In this document: one piece after another, positions 1 to 8,659 of the stretch
How the letters are laid out: the number at the start of each line of letters is the position of its first letter
Position numbering within the stretch: the stretch's first letter is position 1
Source: Bacillota bacterium
Lineage (GTDB): Bacteria > Bacillota > UBA4882 > UBA8346
Assembly: GCA_023401925.1 (NCBI GenBank)
Contig: JAEXDA010000075.1
Span: forward strand, 1 to 52,325
Direction of reading: 5' to 3'
DNA: 52,325 bases
Made by a program: the position numbers and the translations under genes
The notes under the pieces: model-generated
What the model saw: the letters and a program-made list of their open reading frames with translations, nothing else
Told to the model about the DNA's origin: nothing
Database searches by the model: none

Positions 1-1
1 G

Positions 2-100
2 CTTCGAAGCATCACGGAGCCCGGTGAAATCGGGCTTTGGAATGATCTTTTAACACTTAGCCGTGAGGCTTTAGCCCGCGGCGGACAAAACAACTATTAA
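2..100 (+). CDS. C-terminal end of an unidentified protein (cut by window edge)
   Basis: An open frame enters from the left edge and stops with TAA at 98-100, giving 32 residues ending in GGQNNY. No start codon or domain is visible, so the family cannot be named. It runs toward the minus-strand glnK, so the two are convergent. The frame is short enough that chance cannot be excluded. Confidence 0.4.
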   Translation, partial: LRSITEPGEIGLWNDLLTLSREALARGGQNNY

Positions 101-140
101 TATTTGCTGTTTCATCTTTATAATCAAATTTGTTGATATA

Positions 141-479
141 TTAAAGTACAGTTTCGCCGTTTTCCTCAGTACGAACGCGGATTACTTCATCGATGGTAGA
201 GATAAATATTTTTCCATCGCCGGCAGCGCCGGTTTTGCTGGTTTTGCAAATGATGTCGACCACTTGCTGACAATCCGGGTCTTTGACCACCATGACCACC
301 AGCTTCTTCGGCAGCAAATCGATGCGGTAATCTCCCACCCGCCATTGGAGGGAGATACCTCCTTGAGCGCCGCGCCCTTTGACGTCAAAAACGGTCATTC
401 CGATAAAACCCGCTTCTTCCAATGCCGTTCGGACCTCTTGGAATTTTTCCTCGCGGATGATTGCTTCAATTTTTTTCAT
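141..479 (-). CDS. glnK: PII-family nitrogen regulatory protein
   Basis: This 112-residue protein has the PII fold signature: it opens MKKIEAIIREEKFQEVRTAL, carries a T-loop around residues 36-55 with a Tyr in VGDYRIDLLPK, and has the nucleotide-binding turn TGAAGDGKIFI near residues 83-93. PII trimers bind ATP/ADP and 2-oxoglutarate and plug the ammonium channel when nitrogen is plentiful. It lies 14 bases downstream of amt on the same strand, the standard amt-glnK arrangement, so the partner is very likely the adjacent Amt. The T-loop differs in sequence from enterobacterial GlnK, so uridylylation cannot be assumed. Length is normal for the family. Confidence 0.93.
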   Translation of the reverse strand: MKKIEAIIREEKFQEVRTALEEAGFIGMTVFDVKGRGAQGGISLQWRVGDYRIDLLPKKLVVMVVKDPDCQQVVDIICKTSKTGAAGDGKIFISTIDEVIRVRTEENGETVL

Positions 480-493
480 ATTGCCACCTCATT

Positions 494-1705
494 TTAATAG
501 TAAGCTTCTTCGCCGTGTTGGGAAATATCGAGCCCTACTTGCTCTTCGGCTTCATTTACCGAAAGCCCCCAGATTTTGTCGACCAATTTTGCCAAGATGA
601 ATGTTGCTAACATGCTGAAAGCGATGACGACAAGGACGGCTAAAACCTGTACTCCGAGAGGGCCCCAATTACCGTAGATTAAACCGTTCGCCCCTGCCGG
701 ATTGATGCTTTTACTGCAAAAAATGCCGGTGGCGATAGCGCCCCAGGCGCCTCCCAATCCGTGACATGCCCATACGTCCAAGGATTCATCAAGTTTCCAG
801 CGGTTGCGCAACCGGATACCAGCGGTGGAAATCCCAGCGGCAACAGCTCCGATAATAATGGCTGAAGCCGGAGAAACAAAGCCGGATGCTGGAGTAATGG
901 CTACCAATCCGACAACAGCTCCGGTGGCCATCCCAAGAGCGCTAGGCCTGCGGTCAATCCAGTTAATGGCCATCCAGGTTAAGGCCGCAGCGGCTGCCGC
1001 AGTGTTTGTGGTCACAAAGGCATTGGTAGCTAATTCGTTGGCCCCAAGGGCGCTGCCGGCATTGAAACCGAACCAGCCGAACCAGAGGAAAACGGCACCG
1101 AAAACGGTAAAGGGGATGTTGTTGGGTTCCATGCTTACAACGGTAAAACCTTTTCGTTTTTTAATGACTGTAGCGAACACCAGCGCTGAGAAACCGGCAG
1201 TGATATGCACAACGGTTCCACCGGCGAAATCCAGCGCACCCAGGTTTCTGAGCCACCCTCCAACCCCCCACACCCAGTGAGCGACCGGATCATATACCAG
1301 AGATGCCCATAAAAAGGAAAAGATTAGAAAACTACTGAATTTGATTCTTTCAACGAATGCGCCTGTAATAAGAGCCGGGGTAATAACAGCAAACATCATT
1401 TGAAAAACCATAAAAGCCAGATGTGGGATAGTGGATGCATAGTCGGGATTGATTCCTTTTACACCATTGAGCCCCAGCCAGCTCAGATTGCCGACAATTC
1501 CTTTTACATCGGGGCCAAAGGCCAGACTGTAGCCGAACAATACCCATTGGATACTAATTAATACCAACATTGCAAAGCTGAACATGATGGTGGACAATAA
1601 ATTCTTTTTGCGAACCATGCCTCCATAAAAGAAACCCAAAGCCGGGGTCATCAGCATCACCAAAGCCGCTGAAATTAAGACCCATGCCGTATCTCCTGTA
1701 TTCAT
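494..1705 (-). CDS. amt: Ammonium transporter Amt
   Basis: The 403-residue protein is a membrane channel of the Amt/Mep/Rh family that conducts ammonium across the cytoplasmic membrane. The N-terminus carries the characteristic LGFFYGGMVRKKN segment, followed by about eleven hydrophobic helices. Family hallmarks include the DFAGGTVVHITAG segment near residues 159-171, the FGFNAGSALG segment and the ACHGLGGAWGA segment with its His. The start at 1705 is preceded by a GGGAGG ribosome site. Upstream is a good sigma-A promoter (1747-1775). It is first in an operon with glnK, which supports a role in ammonium uptake under nitrogen limitation. Confidence 0.95.
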   Translation of the reverse strand: MNTGDTAWVLISAALVMLMTPALGFFYGGMVRKKNLLSTIMFSFAMLVLISIQWVLFGYSLAFGPDVKGIVGNLSWLGLNGVKGINPDYASTIPHLAFMVFQMMFAVITPALITGAFVERIKFSSFLIFSFLWASLVYDPVAHWVWGVGGWLRNLGALDFAGGTVVHITAGFSALVFATVIKKRKGFTVVSMEPNNIPFTVFGAVFLWFGWFGFNAGSALGANELATNAFVTTNTAAAAAALTWMAINWIDRRPSALGMATGAVVGLVAITPASGFVSPASAIIIGAVAAGISTAGIRLRNRWKLDESLDVWACHGLGGAWGAIATGIFCSKSINPAGANGLIYGNWGPLGVQVLAVLVVIAFSMLATFILAKLVDKIWGLSVNEAEEQVGLDISQHGEEAYY

Positions 1706-1746
1706 GGAACAACCTCCCAGTTAATTTAATGTGAATTATCTTTTTG

Positions 1747-1775
1747 ATTATAGCATATACATAACACGTTATCAA
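1747..1775 (-). promoter_or_regulatory. Sigma-A promoter of amt-glnK
   Basis: Read on the minus strand the sequence is TTGATA, 17 bases, TATAAT. It lies about 40 bases upstream of the amt start, with a GGGAGG ribosome site in between. No nitrogen-regulator operator was recognised. Confidence 0.7.
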
Positions 1776-2115
1776 CAATGGTATTATAATGAAAATAATA
1801 TTTTAATATTATACGATGAATACTAACATTAATATCACATTATCAGAAAATTACTAAAACACAGCCGGTAGGCATTTTGCGAGGCTTTGAGCCGCTATAA
1901 AGGAAAATGGATATCACTGGCTTGGCGTTTCAATCAAAAAGAAATGCTCGGTTTTGTGGAGAGCGGAAGCTTTGAAGAGGCGAATTTGAAAAGGCATGGC
2001 TGCTTTGGAAGCGGATTGCAAAATGTGAATTTAAACCATGCTTTTTGGACTGGAGGCTTAAAATTGGGTGTTTGAAATTAAAGTGAACAATCGGGTGGAG
2101 AATTTCGGTTGGAAA
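1776..2115. other. Intergenic stretch without a recognisable gene
   Basis: About 340 bases lie between the amt promoter and the end of the transposase gene. The part near amt is AT-rich. A 62-codon open frame at 1887-2075 has no ribosome site and no recognisable motif. No clear terminal inverted repeat for the neighbouring transposase was seen here. Confidence 0.5.
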
Positions 2116-3120
2116 TTATGTTCCCGAATCGTTTTGATATAAGGCATAGGGCGTCTTGCCCGTATTGGGATAGCCATGGTGACAACGTTCATAGTTGTAA
2201 TAATGCAACCAATCATCGAAATCGCTTTGCATCTTTTCGAGGGAATCATAGGCTTTCTTGAACAGGGCTTTTTGAATGAATTCTTTGATGACGGTCTGTT
2301 TAAAGCGCTCGATGAAGCCGTTATTATGAGCTCCATGAATCATTGCAGTACGGTGCTGAATGTCGTTCAATAAGAGATATAATTCATAATGGTGTTTTTC
2401 GCTGCCGCAGTACTGACGCCCGTTGTTGGTGATAATGGCTTTGATTGAAATATTTTGTCCTTTGTAAAAAGGTAAGACATCGTTGTGAAGAATTGCCACG
2501 GCACAATCGGGAAGCCGGCCCGGATGTAAGAAACCGAAAGCGAAACTATTATAGGTATCGACAACGGATTGCAGGTATACTTTTCCGAGGCCTTTCAGGG
2601 AACCTACCATCATGGTATCCTGGGCCAATAGTTCTGCTGGATGATTGGCGGGATTGTTCCGCTCCCTGAAGCAGGGATTGAATTTTTCAATTCTGATCAT
2701 TTGTTCCTCGGTAAGCTGTATTTCCCCCTGAAGCACTTTTTCTTCCAATTTCCAGAGCCGGGCGTTTTTATTACCCATTTCATTTTGAATCAGTATTTTT
2801 TGGATGGTGGGAGAACTTATCGCCAGTCCCTGGTTTTTCAGATGAGCACTAAGGCGGACGCAGCCCCAGGCGGGGTGCTCGATGCTTAATAACAGGATTT
2901 TCTCGGCGATCCAGTCGGGAGTTTTCCGGGGATGATTTTTCCGGACATTGGGTATGGATTGAAAACCTTCGATCCCGGAAAGCTGAAAACGTTTTTTCAG
3001 GTTTCTCAAATTTTCGTTGGAGAGTTCGTTTTGATGATAGGCAACGCTGGCATTGTTAAGCAATTGGTTCAATTCAGGGATCGTCATCCTCTGGTGCAAA
3101 TTATTTTCCGATTGAGACAT
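2116..3120 (-). CDS. DDE integrase-type transposase with mutated catalytic Asp
   Basis: The 334-residue protein has an N-terminal helix-turn-helix region (about 40-115, with HPAWGCVRLSAHL typical of IS3/IS481-type transposases) and a C-terminal rve integrase core (about 160-325). The first Asp (D168 in LAQDTMMVGSLKG) and the Glu (E271 in NNGFIERF) of the DDE triad are present. The second Asp is Asn232: the usual TDNG motif reads TNNG, one GAC-to-AAC change. The conserved PQTNGFVERF stretch is also altered. The frame is otherwise intact, with a good ribosome site (GAGGAGGG) before the ATG. This suggests a recently inactivated or non-catalytic copy. Terminal repeats were not found. Confidence 0.8.
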   Translation of the reverse strand: MSQSENNLHQRMTIPELNQLLNNASVAYHQNELSNENLRNLKKRFQLSGIEGFQSIPNVRKNHPRKTPDWIAEKILLLSIEHPAWGCVRLSAHLKNQGLAISSPTIQKILIQNEMGNKNARLWKLEEKVLQGEIQLTEEQMIRIEKFNPCFRERNNPANHPAELLAQDTMMVGSLKGLGKVYLQSVVDTYNSFAFGFLHPGRLPDCAVAILHNDVLPFYKGQNISIKAIITNNGRQYCGSEKHHYELYLLLNDIQHRTAMIHGAHNNGFIERFKQTVIKEFIQKALFKKAYDSLEKMQSDFDDWLHYYNYERCHHGYPNTGKTPYALYQNDSGT

Positions 3121-3361
3121 ATTGCAAATCCCTCCTCTTGGGAACTAACCAGGCCGGCGTATAATTTCAAGTACGCGCTTTCTGTTTTGGAGTCAATACA
3201 TTACATTATATAATATAACATTAACACATATATCACATAAGTCAAGATGATGTGGGTTAAATATTACGATTGAGTTATTTGTGTAACACATATATGACAA
3301 AAGGCTGATTTTGCAGAGGGTGCGGGAGTAAAAAAATTATAGGAAAATCAAAAATCGTCCA
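3121..3361 (+). promoter_or_regulatory. AT-rich upstream region of the ytf operon with a 12-bp direct repeat
   Basis: The sequence TAACACATATAT occurs twice on the plus strand, at 3222-3233 and 3284-3295, 62 bases apart, in a very AT-rich stretch between the transposase and ytfQ. Repeated sites upstream of a weak promoter are what an AraC-type activator such as the YesN-like regulator at 15.2 kb would need. Direct binding is inference only. Confidence 0.35.
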
Positions 3362-3390
3362 TTCAAAGATAAAAAAACTTTTTCTATACT
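3362..3390 (+). promoter_or_regulatory. Candidate promoter of ytfQ (weak -35)
   Basis: TTCAAA, 17 bases, TATACT. The -10 box is good and the -35 box is poor, as expected for a promoter that depends on an activator. It lies about 110 bases upstream of the ytfQ start. Confidence 0.4.
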
Positions 3391-3500
3391 GTAAACGATG
3401 AGTTAAAAAAGAGTTAAATCGTGTTGACCCGCAGGTGACGATGGTTGCTGGACTCTTTTGAATGTTCATCAAAATAAATAAAATCAGGGAGGTTTTTTGA

Positions 3501-4454
3501 GTGAAAAGAAGTTCGATCGTGGTTGCTTTCGTTGTGCTCTGCTTGGTGCTTGTAATGGCCGTTGGTGTAAACGGTGCTGCGAAGAAAATTGTAGTCGGTT
3601 TCTCTCAGATTGGCGCTGAAAGCGGTTGGCGTACTGCCAATACCGAATCAATCCTTTCCGAAGCCAAAAAGTATCCCAATATCGTATTGAAGTTCTCCGA
3701 TGCCCAACAAAAACCGGAGAACCAAATTAAAGCCATTCGTTCCTTCATTGCGCAAAAAGTAGACGTTATCGGCTTTACCCCGGTTGTTGAAACCGGTTTC
3801 GAGCCTGTTCTAAGAGAAGCGAAAAGAGCTAAAATCCCGGTAATCATTATCGACCGTATGGTTGATGTGAAAGACGATTCCCTCTGGGTAACCCACATGG
3901 GTTCCGATATGGTGCTGGAAGGCCGTAAAGTCGTTAATTTCATGGTTGAAAAGGGTTGGAAAGGGAATATCGTTGAGATGGTCGGAACCGTTGGTTCTTC
4001 CGCGGCTGTCGGCCGTCACAAAGGGTTTACGGAAGAACTTGCAAAACATTCGCAATTCAAAGTTATTAAATCCGAGAGCGGTAACTTCACCCGTTCTGAA
4101 GGCAAACAAGTTATGGAAGCTTTCTTAAAAGCCGAGGGCAAGAATATCAATATTCTGTTTGCCCACAATGATGATATGGCCATCGGCGCCATTCAGGCCA
4201 TTGAGGAATATGGTTTGAAACCCGGCACCGACATCAAAATTATCTCCATCGACGGCGTTCATGATGCTTTTCAAGCCATGATTGAAGGCAAACTCAATTG
4301 CACCGTAGAATGCAGCCCCCTGCTTGGGCCTCAATTCTTTGAAGCGGTTATGGCTGTGGTAAACGGTAAGAAACTGCCGAAAGAAACCATCACCAAAGAA
4401 GGCGTATTCCCGATGGAAGTCGCCAAAGAAGTTATGCCGACTCGTAAGTACTAA
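3501..4454 (+). CDS. ytfQ: Sugar ABC transporter substrate-binding protein, YtfQ type
   Basis: This 317-residue protein has a signal peptide (hydrophobic residues about 7-25, cleavage likely after VNGA) and then a type I periplasmic-binding fold. It matches the galactofuranose-binding protein YtfQ along its length: VVGFSQIGAESGWRTANTES, DAQQKPENQIKAIRSFIAQ, the HNDDMAIGAIQAIEEYGLKPG hinge segment and SIDGVHDAFQAM. Start is GTG at 3501, chosen because AGGGAGG lies 8 bases upstream. It heads a four-gene operon and delivers sugar to YtfT/YjfF. Galactofuranose is the known E. coli ligand; another pentose or furanose is possible here. No lipobox Cys is present although Bacillota binding proteins are often lipoproteins, so a soluble periplasmic form is likely. 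Confidence 0.9.
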   Translation: MKRSSIVVAFVVLCLVLVMAVGVNGAAKKIVVGFSQIGAESGWRTANTESILSEAKKYPNIVLKFSDAQQKPENQIKAIRSFIAQKVDVIGFTPVVETGFEPVLREAKRAKIPVIIIDRMVDVKDDSLWVTHMGSDMVLEGRKVVNFMVEKGWKGNIVEMVGTVGSSAAVGRHKGFTEELAKHSQFKVIKSESGNFTRSEGKQVMEAFLKAEGKNINILFAHNDDMAIGAIQAIEEYGLKPGTDIKIISIDGVHDAFQAMIEGKLNCTVECSPLLGPQFFEAVMAVVNGKKLPKETITKEGVFPMEVAKEVMPTRKY

Positions 4455-4493
4455 GATTTGATAAGTTCCAATTCAACTGGATTTTTGCTATAA

Positions 4494-4610
4494 AAGGGGT
4501 TGTCGCAAAAAGTATCGATAGAGATATACAATATAGAATGGATTCGCTGGAGCCATCGAAGCAATATATTGTATATCTCGTTGATTTTATAGACTCTTGC
4601 AACAGCCTCT
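4494..4610. repeat. Imperfect palindromic element between ytfQ and ytfR
   Basis: The core is a perfect 15-bp inverted repeat, GAGATATACAATATA at 4521-4535 and its complement at 4565-4579. It is flanked by imperfect outer arms (GGTTGTCGCAAAAAG near 4498 and CTTGCAACAGCC near 4596). As RNA it would make a long hairpin after the binding-protein gene, a place where hairpins often raise binding-protein mRNA over the rest of the operon. Related sequences occur at 43821-43949 and 47672-47717, so it may be a dispersed element. Confidence 0.7.
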
Positions 4611-4741
4611 ACCTTAATTTCAATCGTTGTGGCGGATGAAAGATTAAAATTTCAAATACAGGTTGAATTTTTTGTAACCTTATATCCTCTTATGTGGGGA
4701 ATGAAGTTGCTGAAAGAAAGCCTAACGTAGAGGTGAATCAT

Positions 4742-6298
4742 ATGACTGCATCACCTAAAACCATAGCGTCCAAAGTATCGGGCCAATCCATTCCTTTGCT
4801 TCAGATGAAAAATGTAAGCGTGGTGTTTCCAGGGGTTAAGGCTTTATCCAATGTTAACTTTGAAGTAAAACGCGGTGAAGTGCATGCCCTGATGGGTCAA
4901 AATGGGGCAGGAAAATCGACCTTAATCAAGGCTTTAACCGGTGTTAACCGGATGAGTACGGGAAAAATTATTTTCGAAGGTTCCGAAATCACTCCTCGTT
5001 CAACCAAGGAAGCCCAAGATATGGGGATTAGTACCGTTTATCAAGAAGTTAATCTGATTCCTTATCTTTCAGTGGCAGAGAACATTGGCTTAGGGCGTCA
5101 GCCAATGCGGATGGGCCAGATTGACTGGAAAGAAATGAATAAACGCGCTGAAAAGGCGCTTGCACGTTTAAATTTGCAATTGGATGTAACGCAGCAATTG
5201 TCGGCTTATTCAATTGCTGTTCAACAGATGGTGGCTATAGCCAGGGCTGTGGATATTTCTGCCCGGCTATTAATCTTTGATGAACCAACTTCAAGCTTGG
5301 ATGAGAAAGAAGTGGCTCAATTATTCACGGTGATCCGGAAGTTGAAAGCCGAGGGCCTGGGAATTATTTTTATTACTCACTTTTTGGATCAGGTTTATCA
5401 GATTTCCGATAGGATTACGGTGCTTCGAAATGGTGAGCTGATTGGGGTATATGAATCGCAATCATTGTCGAGACTCGATTTAATTGCAGCGATGGTGGGT
5501 AAGGAATTGGGAGACTTGGAGAACACTTCAAAGACAAAAGCCGCAAGCAGCCAATCAACAAAAAAAGAAGTATTTCTTAAAATCAAAGGTATGGCTAAAG
5601 CGAATTCCATCGATACCTTTGATATTGATTTTTGTAGGGGCGAGGTTGTGGGTTTGGCCGGATTGCTTGGTTCCGGACGGACCGAAATGGCCAGATTGAT
5701 TTTCGGGATTGATCGTCCGGATAAAGGCACGATGAGTTTGAATAATCGGGATGTAGCGATTCATTCTCCGCAACAGGCAATGGAATATGATTTTGGGTTT
5801 TGTCCCGAAGACCGAAAGGTTGAAGGAATTATTCCTAACCTGACAGTTCGGGAAAATATTATTTTGGCTTTGCAAGCCAAGCGGGGTTGGTTTAAAAGCT
5901 TTTCCCGTAAAAAACAAATCGAAATTGCCGAACGGTATATTCGCGAGTTGAATATTGCCACTCCCGGTAGTGAACAAGCTGTAAAGAACCTGAGCGGCGG
6001 GAATCAACAAAAAGTAATTTTAGCACGCTGGCTGGCCTCCAATCCCCGTTTTCTCATTCTGGATGAACCGACCCGTGGTATTGATGTAGGGGCAAAAACA
6101 GAGATCCAAAAATTAATCCTGGGACTTTGCCAGGAAGGGATGTCGATTTTATTTATCTCTTCCGAATTAGAAGAGGTTGTCCGTTGCTGCCATCGTGTTA
6201 CCGTACTGAGAGATCGGCAGAAAATCAGCGAACTAACAGGCGATCAGGTCAACGAGCAAACCATTATCCATACGATCGCGGAAGGGGGCCGGATTTAA
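4742..6298 (+). CDS. ytfR: Sugar ABC transporter ATPase with two ABC domains, YtfR type
   Basis: The protein (518 residues from this start) powers sugar import with YtfT and YjfF. It has two fused ABC domains. The first carries Walker A GQNGAGKST and Walker B LLIFDEPTSSLD. The second carries the degenerate P-loop GLLGSGRTE usual in sugar ABC ATPases, signature LSGGNQQKV and Walker B FLILDEPTRGID. I chose ATG 4742 because AGAGGTG lies six bases upstream; the frame is open back to a GTG at 4694 with no good ribosome site. The stop overlaps the ytfT start by one base, which implies translational coupling. Length agrees with the family. Confidence 0.93.
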   Translation: MTASPKTIASKVSGQSIPLLQMKNVSVVFPGVKALSNVNFEVKRGEVHALMGQNGAGKSTLIKALTGVNRMSTGKIIFEGSEITPRSTKEAQDMGISTVYQEVNLIPYLSVAENIGLGRQPMRMGQIDWKEMNKRAEKALARLNLQLDVTQQLSAYSIAVQQMVAIARAVDISARLLIFDEPTSSLDEKEVAQLFTVIRKLKAEGLGIIFITHFLDQVYQISDRITVLRNGELIGVYESQSLSRLDLIAAMVGKELGDLENTSKTKAASSQSTKKEVFLKIKGMAKANSIDTFDIDFCRGEVVGLAGLLGSGRTEMARLIFGIDRPDKGTMSLNNRDVAIHSPQQAMEYDFGFCPEDRKVEGIIPNLTVRENIILALQAKRGWFKSFSRKKQIEIAERYIRELNIATPGSEQAVKNLSGGNQQKVILARWLASNPRFLILDEPTRGIDVGAKTEIQKLILGLCQEGMSILFISSELEEVVRCCHRVTVLRDRQKISELTGDQVNEQTIIHTIAEGGRI

Positions 6299-7350
6299 TG
6301 TTAATTTTAAAAAAGATATCTTCAAATCCGACATTTAATAAATTAATTTGGCCAATTTTAGCCCTGATTTTGGTTTTATTGTTTAATCTTTTTTATACCC
6401 CGCATTTCTTTGACATCGGAGTGAAGGAGGGTCATTTCTTTGGAAGTCTCATTGATATTATCAACCGGGTTGCACCCGTTTTGGTTATCGCGATTGGAAT
6501 GACTTTAGTTATCGCCACGGGTGGTATCGATTTGTCGGTGGGTTCAATCGTTGCAATTTCCGGTGCAATAGCTGCATTGATGATTCGCCCGGGTTATCTG
6601 CATGGCGATTTATCTTACCCTCCGCCGCCACCCATTATATGGCTGGTGATTGTACCATTGATCGCCTGTGCAATAGCCGGGGCCTGGAATGGATTTTTGG
6701 TCAGCGTCTTGAAAATTCCGGCGATGGTCGGCACTTTAATTTTGATGGTCGCCGGCCGTGGTATCGCTCAATTGATTACCCAAGGACAAATTATTACATT
6801 TCACGCCAAGCAATTTCAATTTATCGGGACCGGATTTCTGTTTATGTTGCCGTTTCCGGTAACGATTATAGCGGTTATGTTGCTTATAACCTATTTGTTG
6901 ACCCGTAAGACTGCGATCGGACTTTTCATTGAATCGGTCGGCGATAATCCTAAGGCCAGCCGGTATGGGGGTGTAAATGCTACTTTAATCCAATGGATGG
7001 TTTTTGTCTTCTGCGGGATTTGCGCTGGAATTGCAGGTTTTATTGTAAGTGCGGATATCAAGGCTGCTGATGGTAATAATGCCGGTGCGGATATGGAGAC
7101 GGATGCCATATTGGCGGTTATTATCGGCGGCACACCGATGACCGGCGGTAGGGCATGTTTATCCGGTACGGTGATCGGCGCCCTTGTAATGCAGGCCTTA
7201 AAAACTACGATTTTAACACTGGGAGTGCCTCCTCAATACGTAAAGGTAGTAAATTCTATAGTCGTTGTGGCAGTATGCCTGCTACAATCGCCATTGTTCA
7301 GAAGTAAATTAACGAATGCATTCGGTAAGATGAGGAGGGTTACGGCATGA
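6298..7350 (+). CDS. ytfT: Sugar ABC transporter permease, YtfT type
   Basis: This 350-residue integral membrane protein belongs to the BPD_transp_2 (RbsC-like) permease family, with about ten hydrophobic segments. Family motifs are VIATGGIDLSVGSIVAISGA and, near the C-terminus, AVIIGGTPMTGGRACLSGTV. The ATG at 6298-6300 overlaps the ytfR stop (TAATG). The frame is open further upstream inside ytfR but that part is a shadow. It pairs with YjfF, encoded next, to form a heterodimeric pore for the sugar bound by YtfQ. Confidence 0.92.
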   Translation: MLILKKISSNPTFNKLIWPILALILVLLFNLFYTPHFFDIGVKEGHFFGSLIDIINRVAPVLVIAIGMTLVIATGGIDLSVGSIVAISGAIAALMIRPGYLHGDLSYPPPPPIIWLVIVPLIACAIAGAWNGFLVSVLKIPAMVGTLILMVAGRGIAQLITQGQIITFHAKQFQFIGTGFLFMLPFPVTIIAVMLLITYLLTRKTAIGLFIESVGDNPKASRYGGVNATLIQWMVFVFCGICAGIAGFIVSADIKAADGNNAGADMETDAILAVIIGGTPMTGGRACLSGTVIGALVMQALKTTILTLGVPPQYVKVVNSIVVVAVCLLQSPLFRSKLTNAFGKMRRVTA

Positions 7351-8381
7351 GACTTCCGGTTAAGCAAAAACACATTCCAATCATTGCTACCATGGGGGTT
7401 TCAATTTTGCTTTATTTTGTAGCGGCCATCCGTTTCCCGGGTATCTTATCCATGAGCGTTTTATTAAACCTGCTTTATGATAACTCATTTTTGGGAATCT
7501 GCGCCGTAGGCATGACATTTGTTATTTTAACCGGCGGTATCGACCTTTCGGTCGGGGCTGTGGTCGCCTGTACCAGCGTGGCAATTGCTGTTTTGGTTCG
7601 CGATTTTCATATGCATCCTGTGGTGGCATCGCTGATTTTAATGGGAATAGGAGTCATTTACGGCTTTATTATCGGCAGTTTGATACATTTCTTTGATATT
7701 CCGCCATTTATGGCGACGATGGCAGGTTTGCTATTTGCCCGGGGGTTCTGTTTCGTATTGAGCATTGATTCGATCCCTATCAACCATCCGTTTTACTTGA
7801 AAGTTTCCGATATTTCGATCCCGATTTTGGACGGCAATCTTTCAATCCCCGGAATCATTTTCTTGCTGGTTTTGTTTGCGGGGATTTTTCTGGCTGGGAG
7901 AACCCGGTGGGGTCGGAGTGTTTATGCGGTCGGCGGTAATCTTCAGTCCGCTAACTTGATGGGGTTGGAAAGTGGTAAAACTTTGATTAAGGTTTATGCT
8001 TTTAGTGGTTTTTGTTCTACTTTGGCTGGCTCTGTTTACGCATTGTATACTTTTTCCGGAAACGGCTGGGCGGCCAATTATATGGAAATGGATACCATTG
8101 CCGCAGTGGTCATGGGCGGAACATTGCTTACCGGTGGTGTTGGTAGTGTACTTGGGACCTTATTCGGTGTTTTAATTTATGGAACTATCCAGACTTATAT
8201 CACTTTTGATGGTACATTAAGCGCTTGGTGGACTAAAATCGTTATCGGGATTTTGTTGTTTACTTTTATATTGCTCCAAAGATTTCTTTCTCAGACTTCA
8301 AGATTTACTTCCAGCGCCGCTCAAGTTTCCTTCAATGGACAAGAAGAGAAAGCGCCTGCAGGCACAGGCGGATCAATTTAG
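7347..8381 (+). CDS. yjfF: Sugar ABC transporter permease, YjfF type
   Basis: This 344-residue membrane permease is paralogous to the previous gene and is the second half of the channel. It carries VILTGGIDLSVGAVVACTSV and AAVVMGGTLLTGGVGSVLGT, the same two loops as YtfT. The start overlaps the ytfT stop by four bases (ATGA) and the gene closes the transporter operon. The order binding protein, ATPase, permease, permease equals E. coli ytfQ-ytfR-ytfT-yjfF, which makes galactofuranose-type transport the best guess. The C-terminal tail (SSAAQVSFNGQEEKAPAGTG) is hydrophilic and lineage-specific. Confidence 0.92.
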   Translation: MRLPVKQKHIPIIATMGVSILLYFVAAIRFPGILSMSVLLNLLYDNSFLGICAVGMTFVILTGGIDLSVGAVVACTSVAIAVLVRDFHMHPVVASLILMGIGVIYGFIIGSLIHFFDIPPFMATMAGLLFARGFCFVLSIDSIPINHPFYLKVSDISIPILDGNLSIPGIIFLLVLFAGIFLAGRTRWGRSVYAVGGNLQSANLMGLESGKTLIKVYAFSGFCSTLAGSVYALYTFSGNGWAANYMEMDTIAAVVMGGTLLTGGVGSVLGTLFGVLIYGTIQTYITFDGTLSAWWTKIVIGILLFTFILLQRFLSQTSRFTSSAAQVSFNGQEEKAPAGTGGSI

Positions 8382-8405
8382 TTTGACGGTTGCAAAACTT
8401 AAATA

Positions 8406-8459
8406 CCATCCCATTCCATCCTAAAATTCGATACTGAAAAGTGGCCATTTTTGGGATGG
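8406..8459 (+). terminator. Weak inverted repeat after yjfF
   Basis: CCATCCCA at 8406-8413 is complementary to TGGGATGG at 8452-8459. It sits 25 bases past the yjfF stop. There is no long T run directly after it, so its function as a terminator is uncertain. Confidence 0.3.
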
Positions 8460-8659
8460 AAATTTTAGTTTATGTCTGATTACAGCCTATGGTCCTTCCA
8501 TATGATAGATATTTCATACCCTGTTCATTCCGAATGACTAAGCGATTTTTTAGCTCTTTTTCCCGTTGATTTCCGGGCTTGAAAGAGGATAAGCTGAACC
8601 GTTCCGAACTGTGATTAAGATGTTTTTTTAGTACGAAAAAGATGGGAGGAGGCAATAAA

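Noticed and set aside
804..1280. A 158-codon open frame on the plus strand opposite amt
   Set aside because: It lies wholly antisense to a clear ammonium transporter, has low-complexity Ala/Pro-rich composition and no ribosome site.
1887..2075. A 62-codon open frame between amt and the transposase
   Set aside because: No ribosome site, no family resemblance and no neighbouring support.
5484..6010. Several overlapping frames within ytfR on both strands
   Set aside because: They are shadows of the ATPase gene, whose motifs are unambiguous.
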